From positions 554,662 through 618,661 of the forward strand of contig NZ_JAMCCO010000001.1 of assembly GCF_023371205.1 (NCBI RefSeq): a stretch of DNA of 64,000 nt, written 5' to 3'. This document shows, piece by piece, positions 9,877 through 20,258 of the stretch; the stretch's first letter is position 1, and every line of letters starts with the position of its first letter. Made by a program: the position numbers and the translations under genes. The notes under the pieces are model-generated. The model saw only the letters and a program-made list of their open reading frames with translations. It was not told where the DNA came from and searched no databases. Source of the stretch: Parvivirga hydrogeniphila. GTDB taxonomy: Bacteria; Actinomycetota; Coriobacteriia; Anaerosomatales; Anaerosomataceae.

Positions 9877-9954
9877 CAGAAGCAAGCAACAGTCAGCCGG
9901 CGGCGAGCGGCCGGCGACGGGCGATGCCCGTGCAGCGAACAAAGGAGTGAAGCC

Positions 9955-10397
9955 ATGCAGATCCACGATCTTTTCCCGGCTCCCGGCTCGCGTAAGGATC
10001 GGAAGCGCGTCGGCCGCGGCCATGGAAGCGGCCACGGCGGCCGGTCCGGGCGCGGCGACAAGGGCCAGCTGTCGCGTTCGGGCGGCGGCAAGGGCCCCGG
10101 GTTCGAGGGCGGCCAGAACCCGCTGCACATGCGTCTGCCGAAGCTGCCCGGCTTCAAGAACCGGAACCGCGTGGAGTACGCGGTGGTGAACGTGTCCCGC
10201 CTCGATGCGCTGTACGAGGCCGGCGAGGTCGTCGATGTCGACTCTCTGTTTGCGAAGGGCGTCATCAAGTCGAAGACCGTCCCCGTGAAGGTGCTGGGCG
10301 ACGGTGAGATCACCAAGGCCCTGACTGTCCGCGTCGATAAGGTCTCGGTGCCTGCGAAGGCGAAGATCGAGGCCGCTGGAGGGACGGTCGAGCAGCG

Positions 10398-10401
<4 letters not shown>
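9955..10401 (+). CDS. rplO: 50S ribosomal protein L15
   Basis: L15 is a late-assembly large-subunit protein. The 148-residue product has the glycine- and arginine-rich N-terminal tail typical of the family (RKRVGRGHGSGHGGRSGRG at about residues 16-34) followed by the globular domain. AAAGGAGTG precedes the ATG. Its stop overlaps the GTG of secY, giving translational coupling between a ribosomal protein and the translocon channel, as in most bacteria. Confidence 0.97.
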
Positions 10402-11666
<1,265 letters not shown>

Positions 11667-11681
11667 GAAGGGGTAGGGGAC

Positions 11682-12335
11682 GTGAACCTGATGCTCTTGG
11701 GCGCCCCCGGCGCCGGAAAAGGGACGCAAGCGGCGAAGCTCGTCGAGACGTACCACCTAGCACACATCTCGACCGGCGACATACTGCGCGCAGCGGTCGC
11801 CGCCGGCACGCCGCTCGGCATGACCGCCAAGTCCTACATGGACAAGGGCGAGCTGGTGCCGGACCTCGTCGTCATCGGCCTCGTGAAAGCGCGTCTGCAG
11901 GAGCCTGACACGGCGGCTGGCTTCATCCTCGACGGGTTCCCGCGCACCGTCGCTCAGGCAGATGCGCTCGACAAGGAGCTCGAAGCGCTCGGCAAGCAGC
12001 TCGATGCGGTCATCAGCGTCGAGGTCGACCGCTCGGCATTGATCGATCGCCTGACGGCCCGTCGGACCTGCAAGGCGTGCGGCGCCATCTACAACGTGCT
12101 CGCGCAGCCGGAGACGGCAAGCGGCGTGTGTCCCGCCTGCGGCGGAGAGCTCTTCCAGCGTGACGACGACACCGTCGAGACGGTGACCAATCGCCTCGCA
12201 GTGTACGAGCGCTCGACCGCCCCGCTCATCGATTACTACAGCAAGAAGGGCCTCCTCCGACGCGTTGACGGCAACCGGTCTGTCGAGGACGTGTTCGCGC
12301 AGATCCGCGAGATCGTGGAGAGTGCTGCGCGTTGA
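11682..12335 (+). CDS. adk: Adenylate kinase, zinc-LID form
   Basis: Adenylate kinase interconverts ATP + AMP and two ADP in the cytoplasm. The 217-residue product has the P-loop GAPGAGKGT at residues 7-15, the substrate-binding LDGFPRT block at 83-89, and a long LID with four cysteines (C130, C133, C150, C153) that should bind zinc, as in many Gram-positive enzymes. The GTG start at 11682 follows AAGGGGTAGGGG. Its TGA overlaps the ATG of map. Confidence 0.98.
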   Translation: MNLMLLGAPGAGKGTQAAKLVETYHLAHISTGDILRAAVAAGTPLGMTAKSYMDKGELVPDLVVIGLVKARLQEPDTAAGFILDGFPRTVAQADALDKELEALGKQLDAVISVEVDRSALIDRLTARRTCKACGAIYNVLAQPETASGVCPACGGELFQRDDDTVETVTNRLAVYERSTAPLIDYYSKKGLLRRVDGNRSVEDVFAQIREIVESAAR

Positions 12336-13078
12336 TGCTGCTCAAGTCGCCAGCGGAGATCGAGGTGATGCGTGAGGCAGGGCGCATCACGGCGAGCGCG
12401 TTGCGTGTCGTCGGCGAAGCGGTAGCGCCAGGCGTCACCACTCGACAGCTCGACGAGATCGCGGCGGAGCACATCCGTCGGGAAGGCGGCAAGCCCGCCT
12501 TCCTCGGGTACCACGGCTTTCCCGCAACGCTGTGCGTGTCCGTGAATGACGAGGTCGTTCACGGCATCCCCGGGAAGCGGAGGCTCAAAGAGGGCGACAT
12601 CGTGTCGGTCGACTGCGGAGTGATCGTGGACGGCTTCTACGGCGACGCCGCGATGACCTTCCCTGCAGGGGAGGTCTCGGACGAGGCGCGTCGGCTGATG
12701 GACGTCACGCGGGAGTCCTTGGAGGCCGGCATCGCTCGGTGCCATCCCGGCATGCGGCTGGGCGACATCGGCAGTGCGGTGCAGAGCGTCGTCGAGAACG
12801 CCGGATTCTCGGTGGTGAGGGAGTACGTCGGGCACGGCGTCGGGCGATCGATGCACGAAGAGCCGCAGGTGCCGAACTTCGGGCGAGCAGGCACCGGTCT
12901 GCCTTTGCGCTCAGGCATGGTCATCGCCATCGAGCCGATGGTGAATGCAGGAGGGTACGCGGTCCGCACCCTCGACGACGGGTGGACGGTGGTGACGGCA
13001 GATGGCAGCCTGTCGGCGCACTTCGAGCACACGGTGGCGATAACGGCGGACGGCCCGGTCGTCCTGACATTGGAATAG
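12335..13078 (+). CDS. map: Methionine aminopeptidase, type I
   Basis: Map removes the initiator methionine from nascent proteins. From ATG 12335, overlapping the adk stop, the product is 247 residues. The five metal ligands of the family align as D93, D104, H167, E200 and E231, with H60 and H174 as catalytic-site histidines. It has no N-terminal zinc-finger extension. The in-frame TTG at 12332 is a less likely start. secY-adk-map-infA is a conserved order. Confidence 0.97.
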   Translation: MLLKSPAEIEVMREAGRITASALRVVGEAVAPGVTTRQLDEIAAEHIRREGGKPAFLGYHGFPATLCVSVNDEVVHGIPGKRRLKEGDIVSVDCGVIVDGFYGDAAMTFPAGEVSDEARRLMDVTRESLEAGIARCHPGMRLGDIGSAVQSVVENAGFSVVREYVGHGVGRSMHEEPQVPNFGRAGTGLPLRSGMVIAIEPMVNAGGYAVRTLDDGWTVVTADGSLSAHFEHTVAITADGPVVLTLE

Positions 13079-13096
13079 CAGAAGCAGACATTCGGG

Positions 13097-13126
13097 TGGA
13101 CTGAGCAGGGTGGCGTGGGTTATACT
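13097..13126 (+). promoter_or_regulatory. Promoter upstream of infA
   Basis: TGGACT (13097-13102) and TATACT (13121-13126) are separated by 18 bases, a good fit to a housekeeping sigma-70-type promoter. It lies in the 86-base gap between map and infA and would let infA, rpmJ and the alpha cluster be expressed independently of secY. Confidence 0.6.
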
Positions 13127-13164
13127 CCACGTTTGCGACTTCTCGGCGATGAGGAGAGGATGAG

Positions 13165-13386
13165 TTGGCGAAGCGCGAAGATGCCATAGAGATGGAGGGC
13201 ACGGTCATCGAGCCGCTCCCGAACGCCATGTTCAGGGTAGAGCTCGACAACGGCCACAAGGTCCTCGCGCACATCTCAGGCAAGATGCGCATGCACTACA
13301 TCCGTATCCTCCCGGGGGACAGGGTCGTCGTCGAGCTTTCTCCGTACGACCTGACGCGTGGCAGGATCACCTACCGGTACAAGTGA
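13165..13386 (+). CDS. infA: Translation initiation factor IF-1
   Basis: IF-1 is a small OB-fold factor that occupies the ribosomal A site during initiation. The 73-residue product has family features such as [37 protein letters not shown] and [11 protein letters not shown]. The start codon is TTG at 13165, with GAGGAGAGGATGAG upstream; there is no closer ATG that would fit. The gene lies between map and rpmJ, as usual in Gram-positive bacteria. Confidence 0.97.
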   Translation: MAKREDAIEMEGTVIEPLPNAMFRVELDNGHKVLAHISGKMRMHYIRILPGDRVVVELSPYDLTRGRITYRYK

Positions 13387-13491
13387 CCGTTCTCGGTCCG
13401 GTGCGCGAGACGCCCGGAGCCGTGTAGAAGAAAACACGCACCAGCGGCTGGGTGTGGACATAGAGATGAGCACGTTCCGAAAGGACCATCG

Positions 13492-13605
13492 ATGAAGGTA
13501 CGGCCCTCAGTGAAGCGCATATGCGAGAAGTGCAAGGTCATCAAGCGGCACGGCCGCGTGCTGGTGATCTGCGAGAACCCTCGCCACAAGCAGCGCCAAG
13601 GTTAG
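13492..13605 (+). CDS. rpmJ: 50S ribosomal protein L36, zinc-binding form
   Basis: L36 is the smallest ribosomal protein and stabilises a 23S rRNA junction. Reading from ATG 13492 gives 37 residues, [14 protein letters not shown] and onward to a TAG at 13603-13605. The zinc ligands of the C+ form are visible: C11, C14, C27 and H32. GAAAGGACC lies upstream. Its place between infA and rpsM supports the call. Confidence 0.96.
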   Translation: MKVRPSVKRICEKCKVIKRHGRVLVICENPRHKQRQG

Positions 13606-13618
13606 GTAGGAGGACTAC

Positions 13619-13993
13619 GTGGCACGTATCGAAGGTGTCGACCTCCCGCGCGAGAAGCGCATCGAGATCGCGTTGACCTACATCTACGGCATCGGCCTCA
13701 CGACCAGCCAGAAGATCCTCCGTGAGACCGGCGTCAATCCGGACACCCGCGTCCGGAACCTCACCGAAGAAGAGATCGTCCGGCTTCGCGAGTACATCGA
13801 CCGGAACCTGAAGGTCGAGGGCGACCTGCGCCGCGAGGTCGGGCAGAACATCAAGCGCCTGATGGAGATCGGGTGCTACCGGGGACTGCGGCATCGCAAG
13901 GGCCTTCCCGTGCGCGGCCAGCGGACGCACACCAATGCGCGCACGCGCAAGGGTCCCCGGCGTCAGATCGGTGCGAAGAAGAAGGGCAAGTAG
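13619..13993 (+). CDS. rpsM: 30S ribosomal protein S13
   Basis: S13 is a head protein that contacts P-site tRNA and the large subunit. The product is 124 residues starting [21 protein letters not shown] from a GTG at 13619, with GTAGGAGGA upstream. Motifs include the helix-hairpin-helix region [13 protein letters not shown] and the basic tail with [19 protein letters not shown]-type sequence (here [20 protein letters not shown]). It leads the alpha cluster rpsM-rpsK-rpsD-rpoA-rplQ. Confidence 0.98.
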   Translation: MARIEGVDLPREKRIEIALTYIYGIGLTTSQKILRETGVNPDTRVRNLTEEEIVRLREYIDRNLKVEGDLRREVGQNIKRLMEIGCYRGLRHRKGLPVRGQRTHTNARTRKGPRRQIGAKKKGK

Positions 13994-13996
13994 TCC

Positions 13997-14398
13997 ATGG
14001 CGGCCAAGAAGAAGAACGTCAAGGCAAGGCTGAAGCGCAGCGAGCGCAAGAACATCGCTGTCGGCCAGGCCCACATCAAGAGCACGTTCAACAACACGAT
14101 CGTGAGCATCACGGACCCGCAGGGCAACGTGATCGCCTGGCAGTCCGCAGGCACGGTCGGGTTCAAGGGCTCCCGCAAGTCGACCCCGTTCGCCGCGCAG
14201 TTGGCGGCCGAGGCCTGCGCGAAGATCGCGCAGGAGCACGGGATGCGCAAGGTCTCGGTCTTCGTGAAGGGGCCGGGCTCCGGCCGGGAGACCGCGATCC
14301 GCTCGCTGCAGGCCGCAGGGCTCGAGATCGCGAGCATCCAGGACTGCACCCCTGTCCCGCACAACGGATGCCGACCGCGCAAGCGTCGGCGCGTCTGA
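13997..14398 (+). CDS. rpsK: 30S ribosomal protein S11
   Basis: S11 forms part of the platform next to the mRNA exit. The 133-residue product begins with a lysine-rich tail ([13 protein letters not shown]) followed by the family core [20 protein letters not shown] and the C-terminal [15 protein letters not shown]. It starts three bases after the rpsM stop, so translation is probably coupled. Confidence 0.98.
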   Translation: MAAKKKNVKARLKRSERKNIAVGQAHIKSTFNNTIVSITDPQGNVIAWQSAGTVGFKGSRKSTPFAAQLAAEACAKIAQEHGMRKVSVFVKGPGSGRETAIRSLQAAGLEIASIQDCTPVPHNGCRPRKRRRV

Positions 14399-14419
14399 TA
14401 ACCGGAAGGACCACGAGCT

Positions 14420-15046
14420 ATGGCACGTTACTCAGGGGCGGACTGCAGGCTGTGCCGCCGCGAAGGCATCAAGCTCTTCTTGAAGGGCGATCGCTGCTAC
14501 AGCGACAAGTGCGCCATGGAGCGCCGGCCGTACCCGCCGGGCATGGCGGGCAAGAAGCGCCCTCGTGACAGCGAATATCGTCTGCAGCTCCGCGAGAAGC
14601 AGAAGGCGAAGCGCATCTACGGGCTGCTCGAGAAGCAGTTCCGGAACTATTACAAGCTTGCCACGCGGATGCCGGGCATCACGGGCGAGAACCTGCTGCG
14701 TCTGCTCGAGACGCGGCTGGACAACGTCGTGTACCGCCTCGGCTTTGCCGCGTCGCGCGATGAAGCACGGCAGATGGTGCGCCACGGCCACTTCCTCGTC
14801 GATGGCCGCCGGGTCGACATCCCGTCGTACCGGGTAAAGCCCGGCCAGACGATCGCCGTCTCGCCGAAGGCGAAGGACCTGACCGTCATCAAGGCCGCGT
14901 TGATCTCGTCGTCGAAGATGGAGATCCCGGCCTGGCTCGAAGTCGACATGGAGAAGCTCCAGGGCAAGATCCTGTCGCTTCCGTCGCGCGAGCAGATCGA
15001 TGCACCCGTCCGCGAGCAGCTCATCGTCGAGCTGTACTCGAAGTAG
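14420..15046 (+). CDS. rpsD: 30S ribosomal protein S4, zinc-binding form
   Basis: S4 nucleates small-subunit assembly. The product is 208 residues with an N-terminal four-cysteine motif (C9, C12, C26, C31) that likely binds zinc, the family stretch [10 protein letters not shown], and an S4 RNA-binding domain from about residue 97 ([20 protein letters not shown]). The ATG at 14420 follows CCGGAAGGACC. It sits between rpsK and rpoA as in other bacteria. Confidence 0.98.
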   Translation: MARYSGADCRLCRREGIKLFLKGDRCYSDKCAMERRPYPPGMAGKKRPRDSEYRLQLREKQKAKRIYGLLEKQFRNYYKLATRMPGITGENLLRLLETRLDNVVYRLGFAASRDEARQMVRHGHFLVDGRRVDIPSYRVKPGQTIAVSPKAKDLTVIKAALISSSKMEIPAWLEVDMEKLQGKILSLPSREQIDAPVREQLIVELYSK

Positions 15047-15077
15047 AGCCTTGATCGAAGCCAAGGAGGCTTAGTCA

Positions 15078-16016
15078 ATGACAGACTTCATGAGGCCCCA
15101 GGTGTCGGTCGACGTCATCGACGAGCGCACCGCTCGTTACGTCGTCGAGCCGCTGGAGCGCGGGTACGGGTACACGCTCGGCAACTCGTTGCGTCGCGTG
15201 CTGCTGTCGTCGCTTCAGGGTGCGGCGGCCACGTCGATCCGCATCGAGGGCGTGCAGCACGAGTTCGCGACGATCGACGGCGTCCGCGAGGACGTCACCG
15301 ACATCGTCCTGAACGTCAAGGGCCTGGTGTTCCGCGCGACCGGCATCGGCGCAGGCGAGGGCGTGGCAACGCTCGACGTCACCGGACCGGCGGCCGTCAC
15401 CGGCGCCGACCTCAAGGTCCCAGCGGAGTTCGAGCTCGTGAATCCCGAGCATCCGATCGCGACGCTTGAGAAGGGCGCTCGCCTCGAGATGAGCGTCCGC
15501 ATCGGCATCGGAAGAGGCTACGTGAGCGCCGACCGCAACAAGCGGGCCGACGATCCCATCGGCGTCATCACCGTCGACTCGCTGTTCAGCCCGGTCGCGA
15601 GGTGCGCGTACGTCGTCGAGAATACGCGTGTCGGTCAGCGCACCGACTACGACAAGCTCATCCTGGAGGTCGAGACGAACGGCGCGGTGGATCCGGCGGA
15701 AGCCGTGGCCAGCGCGGCACGCATCGTCACCGAGCACATGCGCCTGTTCGTCGAACAGGCAGGCGGAGACATGCCGGAGGAGGGCATCTTCTCGTCTGGT
15801 AAGGGCGAGTCCGACAGCAAGCTCGACCTGCCTATCGAGGAGCTCGATCTCTCTATGCGGTCGTACAACTGCCTGAAGCGCCAGGGCGTCAACACAGTCG
15901 GGCAGCTCGTGGCGTGCAGCGAGGCCGACCTCTTGAACATCAGGAACTTCGGCGCGAAGTCCATCGAGGAAGTCAAAGACAAGCTCCAGGCCATCGGTCT
16001 GAGCCTTGCCGACTAG
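15078..16016 (+). CDS. rpoA: DNA-directed RNA polymerase subunit alpha
   Basis: RpoA dimerises to scaffold RNA polymerase and its C-terminal domain contacts UP elements and activators. The product has 312 residues: the N-terminal assembly domain with [19 protein letters not shown] at about residues 29-47, a short linker, and the C-terminal helix-hairpin domain from about residue 250, with [16 protein letters not shown] and [22 protein letters not shown] precedes the ATG at 15078. rplQ follows after 13 bases. Confidence 0.98.
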   Translation: MTDFMRPQVSVDVIDERTARYVVEPLERGYGYTLGNSLRRVLLSSLQGAAATSIRIEGVQHEFATIDGVREDVTDIVLNVKGLVFRATGIGAGEGVATLDVTGPAAVTGADLKVPAEFELVNPEHPIATLEKGARLEMSVRIGIGRGYVSADRNKRADDPIGVITVDSLFSPVARCAYVVENTRVGQRTDYDKLILEVETNGAVDPAEAVASAARIVTEHMRLFVEQAGGDMPEEGIFSSGKGESDSKLDLPIEELDLSMRSYNCLKRQGVNTVGQLVACSEADLLNIRNFGAKSIEEVKDKLQAIGLSLAD

Positions 16017-16029
16017 GAGTGACCAGGAC

Positions 16030-16383
16030 ATGAGACACGCGAAGAAGGGGCGGAAGCTCGGCACCGATGCCAGCCACACCGAAGCGATGCTTCGGAGCCT
16101 GGCGATCGCCTTGCTGACGCACGAGCGCATCAAGACCACCGAGACGCGTGCCAAGGAGGTGCGCGAACTCGTCGATAGGATCATCGGGTGGGGCAAGCGT
16201 GGCGATCTGCACGCACGCCGCCTCGCTCTGGCGGAGCTCAAGGACCGTGCGCTGGTGCACAAGGTGTTCGCCGAGATCGCGCCGCGCTACGCGGAGCGCC
16301 CTGGTGGATACACGCGTATCTACCGCATCGGTCCGCGCAAGGGCGACGCTGCGCCCATGGTGATACTCGAGCTCGTCGACTGA
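16030..16383 (+). CDS. rplQ: 50S ribosomal protein L17
   Basis: L17 lies near the exit tunnel on the large subunit. I start it at ATG 16030, 13 bases after the rpoA stop, with TAGGAGTGA as ribosome binding site; the in-frame upstream ATG at 16006 lies inside rpoA. This gives 117 residues starting [20 protein letters not shown] and containing the family motif [13 protein letters not shown]. It is the last ribosomal gene of the alpha cluster. Confidence 0.97.
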   Translation: MRHAKKGRKLGTDASHTEAMLRSLAIALLTHERIKTTETRAKEVRELVDRIIGWGKRGDLHARRLALAELKDRALVHKVFAEIAPRYAERPGGYTRIYRIGPRKGDAAPMVILELVD

Positions 16384-16422
16384 GGCGCTGAATGGCCCGG
16401 ACCCGCCGGGCATGCACTCGTC

Positions 16423-16454
16423 CCGAGGGTCTCGGCTCGATCCGAGGCCCTCGG
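16423..16454 (+). terminator. Hairpin after the alpha ribosomal cluster
   Basis: CCGAGGGTCTCGG (16423-16435) pairs with CCGAGGCCCTCGG (16442-16454), a 13-bp stem with one wobble pair and a 6-base loop. A smaller GCCCGG/CCGGGC hairpin lies just before it at 16395-16411. There is no T-run, so this may be an attenuating terminator separating rplQ from the transporter genes. Confidence 0.55.
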
Positions 16455-16477
16455 CTGCGTATTCGGCAAGGAGCGAA

Positions 16478-17287
16478 GTGATCGTCTTCGAAGCAGTCTC
16501 GTTCTCGTACCGGGACGATGGCCCGCCGGCCGTCTCGGGTGTCGACGTGAGCATCAGCGAGGGGGAGCGAGTTGCCCTCGTGGGGCCCAACGGGTCCGGC
16601 AAGTCCACGATCGCGCTGCTCAGCAACGGCATCCTTCTCCCGAGCCAGGGCCGAGTGCTGGTGGACGGGCACGACACGGCCGACGAAAGCGCGCTCGACG
16701 TCGTCCGTGCGACGGTCGGGCTGGTGCTGCAGAACCCGGACAACCAGATCGTGGGCGCTACGGTCGAGGAGGACGTCGCGTTCGGTCCCGAGAATCTGGC
16801 GCTGCCCTCGGAGGAGATCCGCCGCAGGGTGGCCGCCGCGATCGAGGCGGTGGGGCTCCAGGGCCTCGAGCGACGCGAGCCGCACACCCTGTCTGAAGGC
16901 CAGAAGCAACGGCTGGCCATCGCGGGGGCGCTCGCGATGCAGCCTTCGTACCTGGTGATGGACGAGCCGACCGCGATGCTGGATCCGGCTGGACGCGAAA
17001 GCGTGCTTGCCGCGATGGAACGCTTCCATCGCCAACGGCGCACCATCGTGCACATCACACACGATGCATCGGAGATCGCGTTGTGCGACCGCGTCATCGG
17101 GCTGCGCGAGGGCAAGGTCGTATACGACGAAGACGCCGAGTCGCTGCTGAAGGACGCTGAGACGATGCAGACCCTCGACGTCCAGCCGTCTCCGGCGCTT
17201 GAGGTGGCGCGCATGCTCGCAGCCGGAGGCGTCGACGTCCCGCTCGAGGCCGACGCGTCGAGGTTGGTGGACGCGCTGTGGGTCTGA
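16478..17287 (+). CDS. ecfA1: Energy-coupling factor transporter ATPase EcfA1
   Basis: This is one of the two ABC ATPases that drive ECF-type uptake of vitamins or trace metals. From GTG 16478, with AAGGAG five bases upstream, the product is 269 residues. It has Walker A GPNGSGKST at 36-44, the Q-loop near Q85, the ECF-type signature LSEGQ at 138-142 and Walker B LVMDEP at 159-164. The longer frame from 16412 crosses the preceding hairpin and is unlikely. It overlaps ecfA2 by ten bases. This rplQ-ecfA1-ecfA2-ecfT-truA order is widespread in Gram-positive bacteria. Confidence 0.95.
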   Translation: MIVFEAVSFSYRDDGPPAVSGVDVSISEGERVALVGPNGSGKSTIALLSNGILLPSQGRVLVDGHDTADESALDVVRATVGLVLQNPDNQIVGATVEEDVAFGPENLALPSEEIRRRVAAAIEAVGLQGLERREPHTLSEGQKQRLAIAGALAMQPSYLVMDEPTAMLDPAGRESVLAAMERFHRQRRTIVHITHDASEIALCDRVIGLREGKVVYDEDAESLLKDAETMQTLDVQPSPALEVARMLAAGGVDVPLEADASRLVDALWV

Positions 17288-18102
17288 GCGCGGCCGACAT
17301 CGCTGTCGCGTACAACCGCGGCACCGTCGCCGAGCAGCGGGCGCTCGACGGCGTGAGCGTGCAGGTGGAACGCGGCGAGGTCGTGCTGGTCGTCGGCGTC
17401 ACCGGAAGCGGGAAGTCGACGTTGCTCAAGGTGCTCGCCGGCCTGCTCGCTCCCGGTGAGGGGTCCGTGACGATCGACGGATCTCCGCTGCCTCACCCAC
17501 CTGCGAGCGCGGTCGGCATCGTCTTCCAGAATCCGGAGCGGCAGCTGTTCGGCGAGACGGTGCTGGAAGATGTCGCGTTCGGGCCGCGCATGCTGGGCGC
17601 TCCTCGACCGCTCGAGGTCGCCGAACGCGCGCTTTCGCGGGTCGGCCTCGACCCGGAGGCGTTCGGGGCGCGCTCTCCGTTCTCTCTTTCCGGTGGCGAA
17701 GCACGGCGGGTCGCCATCGCCGGAGTGCTCGCGCTCGGCGCCGACTATCTCCTGTTCGATGAGCCGACGGTGGGTCTGGACGGCTCCGGGCGTCGTGCGG
17801 TGGTGGACCTGATACGCAGGGAGCGTCAGGAGCACGGCGTCGTGGTGGTCACACACCACCCCGATCCGTTCCTTGCGCTCGCGGACCGCATCGTCGCCCT
17901 CCGTGATGGCAGGGTCGTGTTCTCGGGCAGCGTCGAAGACGTGGTGCGAGCGCCTGGGCGCTACGAAGCGACGGGGCTGCGGTTGCCCGAGCTTCTCTGG
18001 ATCCAGGTCGAAGCGCTCCGGCGCGGCGCTCCCCTGAAAGGCGTCGGCTCGACGCCCGAGGAGGTCGGCAGGCTGCTTCTCGACGCGAGGCGGCGGTCGT
18101 GA
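17278..18102 (+). CDS. ecfA2: Energy-coupling factor transporter ATPase EcfA2
   Basis: This is the second ATPase of the ECF module, expected to pair with EcfA1 and to dock on EcfT. The 274-residue product starts at a GTG overlapping ecfA1. It shows Walker A GVTGSGKST at 40-48, Q-loop near Q84, the LSGGE signature at 137-141 and DEP of Walker B at 161-163. The signature differs between the two ATPases (LSEGQ versus LSGGE), consistent with a functional heterodimer. Its stop overlaps the ATG of ecfT. Confidence 0.94.
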   Translation: MGLSAADIAVAYNRGTVAEQRALDGVSVQVERGEVVLVVGVTGSGKSTLLKVLAGLLAPGEGSVTIDGSPLPHPPASAVGIVFQNPERQLFGETVLEDVAFGPRMLGAPRPLEVAERALSRVGLDPEAFGARSPFSLSGGEARRVAIAGVLALGADYLLFDEPTVGLDGSGRRAVVDLIRRERQEHGVVVVTHHPDPFLALADRIVALRDGRVVFSGSVEDVVRAPGRYEATGLRLPELLWIQVEALRRGAPLKGVGSTPEEVGRLLLDARRRS

Positions 18103-18896
18103 TGCAGGTGCTGAGCATCGGACAGTACGTGCCTGCTGACTCGGTCGTGCACCGTCTCGACCCGCGCACGAAGCTTGGAGCGGTGGCGCTCGTCACCATC
18201 GCGCTGTTCAGCGTGGGCCGCTTCGAGGCGTACCTGGTGCTCGTCGCACTGCTCGCGCTTGCCGTGCGGTCATCAAGGCTTCCTGTGCGCTCCGTCTTGC
18301 GCGGCATCAAGGCGGTGGGGCTCATCCTCGCCATCACGCTCGCCGCTCACGCGCTCCGCTGGGGAAGCGTTCCTGAGGGCGTCTTGCACGCTGGTCCGCT
18401 GTGGCTCGATCCGGCAGGTGCGGTGACGGGCGCCTTCTTCGCTCTGCGGATCGTGCTGCTCGTGGTGGTGACGTCGATGCTCACGCTGACGACGAGCCCC
18501 GTCGCGCTCGCCGACGGCCTCGAACGGCTCATGCGCCCGCTTGCCCTGTTCCAAGTGCCGGTCGGCGACATCGCGATGATGCTGACCATCGCGCTGCGGT
18601 TCATACCGACCACCGCGTACGAGGCGGAGCAGATCATGCTCGCCCAGGCAGCGCGCGGTGCCCGCTTCGACCAGGGCGGACCGATCAAGCGTGCCCGGGC
18701 CCTCGTCCCGGTGCTGGTGCCGCTGTTCGTGAACCTCTTCCGTCGGGCAGACGAGCTTGCGATTGCGATGGAAGCGCGCTGCTACGCGAGCGGCCGACGT
18801 CGGACGCGGATGAACGAGCTTGCGATGCGAGCGGTAGACTGGGCGGTGCTGGGGGCGCTCGTGGCGCTCTGCGCTGGGCTCGCGCTGTGGATGTGA
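18102..18896 (+). CDS. ecfT: Energy-coupling factor transporter transmembrane protein EcfT
   Basis: EcfT is the membrane scaffold that couples the ATPases to substrate-binding S subunits. From ATG 18102 (TGATG overlap with ecfA2) the product is 264 residues with several hydrophobic helices, for example around residues 27-55 and 66-86. The coupling helices carry the family's AARGARF motif near residue 186 and AMEARCY near residue 225, a variant of the usual A-R-G motif. No S subunit is encoded nearby, so the module probably serves S components encoded elsewhere. Confidence 0.93.
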   Translation: MQVLSIGQYVPADSVVHRLDPRTKLGAVALVTIALFSVGRFEAYLVLVALLALAVRSSRLPVRSVLRGIKAVGLILAITLAAHALRWGSVPEGVLHAGPLWLDPAGAVTGAFFALRIVLLVVVTSMLTLTTSPVALADGLERLMRPLALFQVPVGDIAMMLTIALRFIPTTAYEAEQIMLAQAARGARFDQGGPIKRARALVPVLVPLFVNLFRRADELAIAMEARCYASGRRRTRMNELAMRAVDWAVLGALVALCAGLALWM

Positions 18897-18906
18897 GGGA
18901 ATCGCG

Positions 18907-19683
18907 ATGACGGACCGGACGCTCGTGCTGCACGTGTCGTACGACGGCTCAGGCTTCAGCGGCTTCGCGCGGCAGCCCGGCCTTCGGACGGTGCAAGGCG
19001 AGATCGAGCAGGCGCTCAGCGTGATCGTGCGGCGGCCGGTAAAGATCGTCGGAGCCGGGCGCACCGACGCCGGCGTGCACGCGCTCGGGCAGGTGGTGAG
19101 CTTCGCGGAGACAGGATCCGAACCGCCGCTAGACGTGCTCGTCCGCTCCTTGAACGCGCTCACTGGCGAGGATCTCGTCATCCAGTCGGCCACGTACGCA
19201 GAGGCCGGATTCAGCGCCCGACGCTCGGCGCTCGCGCGGGAGTACCGATACCTGCTCGTTCCGGGTCCCGTGCCACCGCTCTTCGTGCGGAAGGTCGCGT
19301 GGTGGGTGAAGCGTCCGCTGGACCTGGACGCCATGCGACACGCTGCGGCGTGCTTGGTGGGCGAGCACGACTTCGCTGCGTTCTGCGCGTCCGAGTCCGT
19401 CGACAAAGGGCCGACGCGACGCCGGATCGACCTGGTGGAGATCGCTCCAGGGCGTGAGATGGGGGAGCATGTCGTCACCGTGCGTGTCGTCGGGAACGCG
19501 TTCTTGCACTCGATGGTGCGGATCATCGTGGGCTCGCTCGTGGAGATCGGTGTCGGCCGGCGGGAGGCGGGGTGGCTGGAAGAGGCGCTTCGCAGCGGCA
19601 AGCGCGAGATGGCCGGGCCCACGGCGCCGCCGCACGGGCTCACGCTGTGGCACGTCACCTACCCCGAGGACTGCTGGCTGTGA
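18907..19683 (+). CDS. truA: tRNA pseudouridine(38-40) synthase TruA
   Basis: TruA isomerises uridines in the tRNA anticodon arm. The 258-residue product has the catalytic motif GAGRTDAGVHA with Asp54 as nucleophile, and N-terminal LHVSYDGSGFSGFARQP. The ATG at 18907 is preceded by GAGGGAATCGCG. Its location between the ECF genes and rplM-rpsI is a well-known Gram-positive arrangement. Confidence 0.97.
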   Translation: MTDRTLVLHVSYDGSGFSGFARQPGLRTVQGEIEQALSVIVRRPVKIVGAGRTDAGVHALGQVVSFAETGSEPPLDVLVRSLNALTGEDLVIQSATYAEAGFSARRSALAREYRYLLVPGPVPPLFVRKVAWWVKRPLDLDAMRHAAACLVGEHDFAAFCASESVDKGPTRRRIDLVEIAPGREMGEHVVTVRVVGNAFLHSMVRIIVGSLVEIGVGRREAGWLEEALRSGKREMAGPTAPPHGLTLWHVTYPEDCWL

Positions 19684-19719
19684 GAGGTGCGCCGATATGG
19701 ATACACCCGGAGGCGTTTG

Positions 19720-19748
19720 TTGACACTCCCGCTGGCGGCGGATAAAGT
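19720..19748 (+). promoter_or_regulatory. Promoter of rplM-rpsI
   Basis: A perfect TTGACA (19720-19725) is followed after exactly 17 bases by TAAAGT (19743-19748). This is the best housekeeping promoter in the window and lies in the 137-base gap between truA and rplM, so L13 and S9 have their own strong transcription start. Confidence 0.8.
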
Positions 19749-19820
19749 GTAAGGGTTCGCTTCATGAGCCCCGTGAAACTTGTGAAGAGGACTGCGCAGT
19801 CGTAGATCGTGGAGGACCAT

Positions 19821-20255
19821 GTGAAGACCTACTACGCCAAGCCGGGCGAGGTCGAGCGCGAGTGGCTCGTCGTCGACGCCACCGACATCCCGCTCGGGCG
19901 GCTCGCCAGCGAAGTCGCCTCGATCCTGAGAGGCAAGCACAAGCCGCAGTACACTCCGCACGTCGACGTCGGCGACTTCGTCATCGTCGTGAACGCGGAC
20001 AAGGTGCGGCTCACCGGCAAGAAGCTGCAGGACAAGCGCGTGTTCCGGCACTCGGGTTTCCCGGGCGGCCTGAAGTCGATGGCGATCGGCGACATGCTCG
20101 CCAAGCGCCCCGAGCGCGTGGTCGAGCGGGCCGTCAAAGGCATGCTCCCGAAGAACACCCTCGGGAGGGCCATGGGCAAGAAGCTCAAGGTGTACGCGGG
20201 GCCGGACCATCCGCATCAGGCGCAGAAGCCGCGGCAGATCACCCTGGAGGTCTAA
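19821..20255 (+). CDS. rplM: 50S ribosomal protein L13
   Basis: L13 is an early-assembly large-subunit protein. I choose the GTG at 19821, giving 144 residues starting [14 protein letters not shown], which matches the family; the GTG at 19809 would add four residues and covers the likely ribosome binding site GGAGGA. Core motifs are [16 protein letters not shown] and the [16 protein letters not shown] block. The C-terminus has [16 protein letters not shown]. rpsI follows three bases after the stop. Confidence 0.95.
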   Translation: MKTYYAKPGEVEREWLVVDATDIPLGRLASEVASILRGKHKPQYTPHVDVGDFVIVVNADKVRLTGKKLQDKRVFRHSGFPGGLKSMAIGDMLAKRPERVVERAVKGMLPKNTLGRAMGKKLKVYAGPDHPHQAQKPRQITLEV

Positions 20256-20258
20256 CGA

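Noticed and set aside
15973-17859. 628-codon minus-strand open frame
   Set aside because: It is antisense to rplQ, ecfA1 and ecfA2; no motif is visible.
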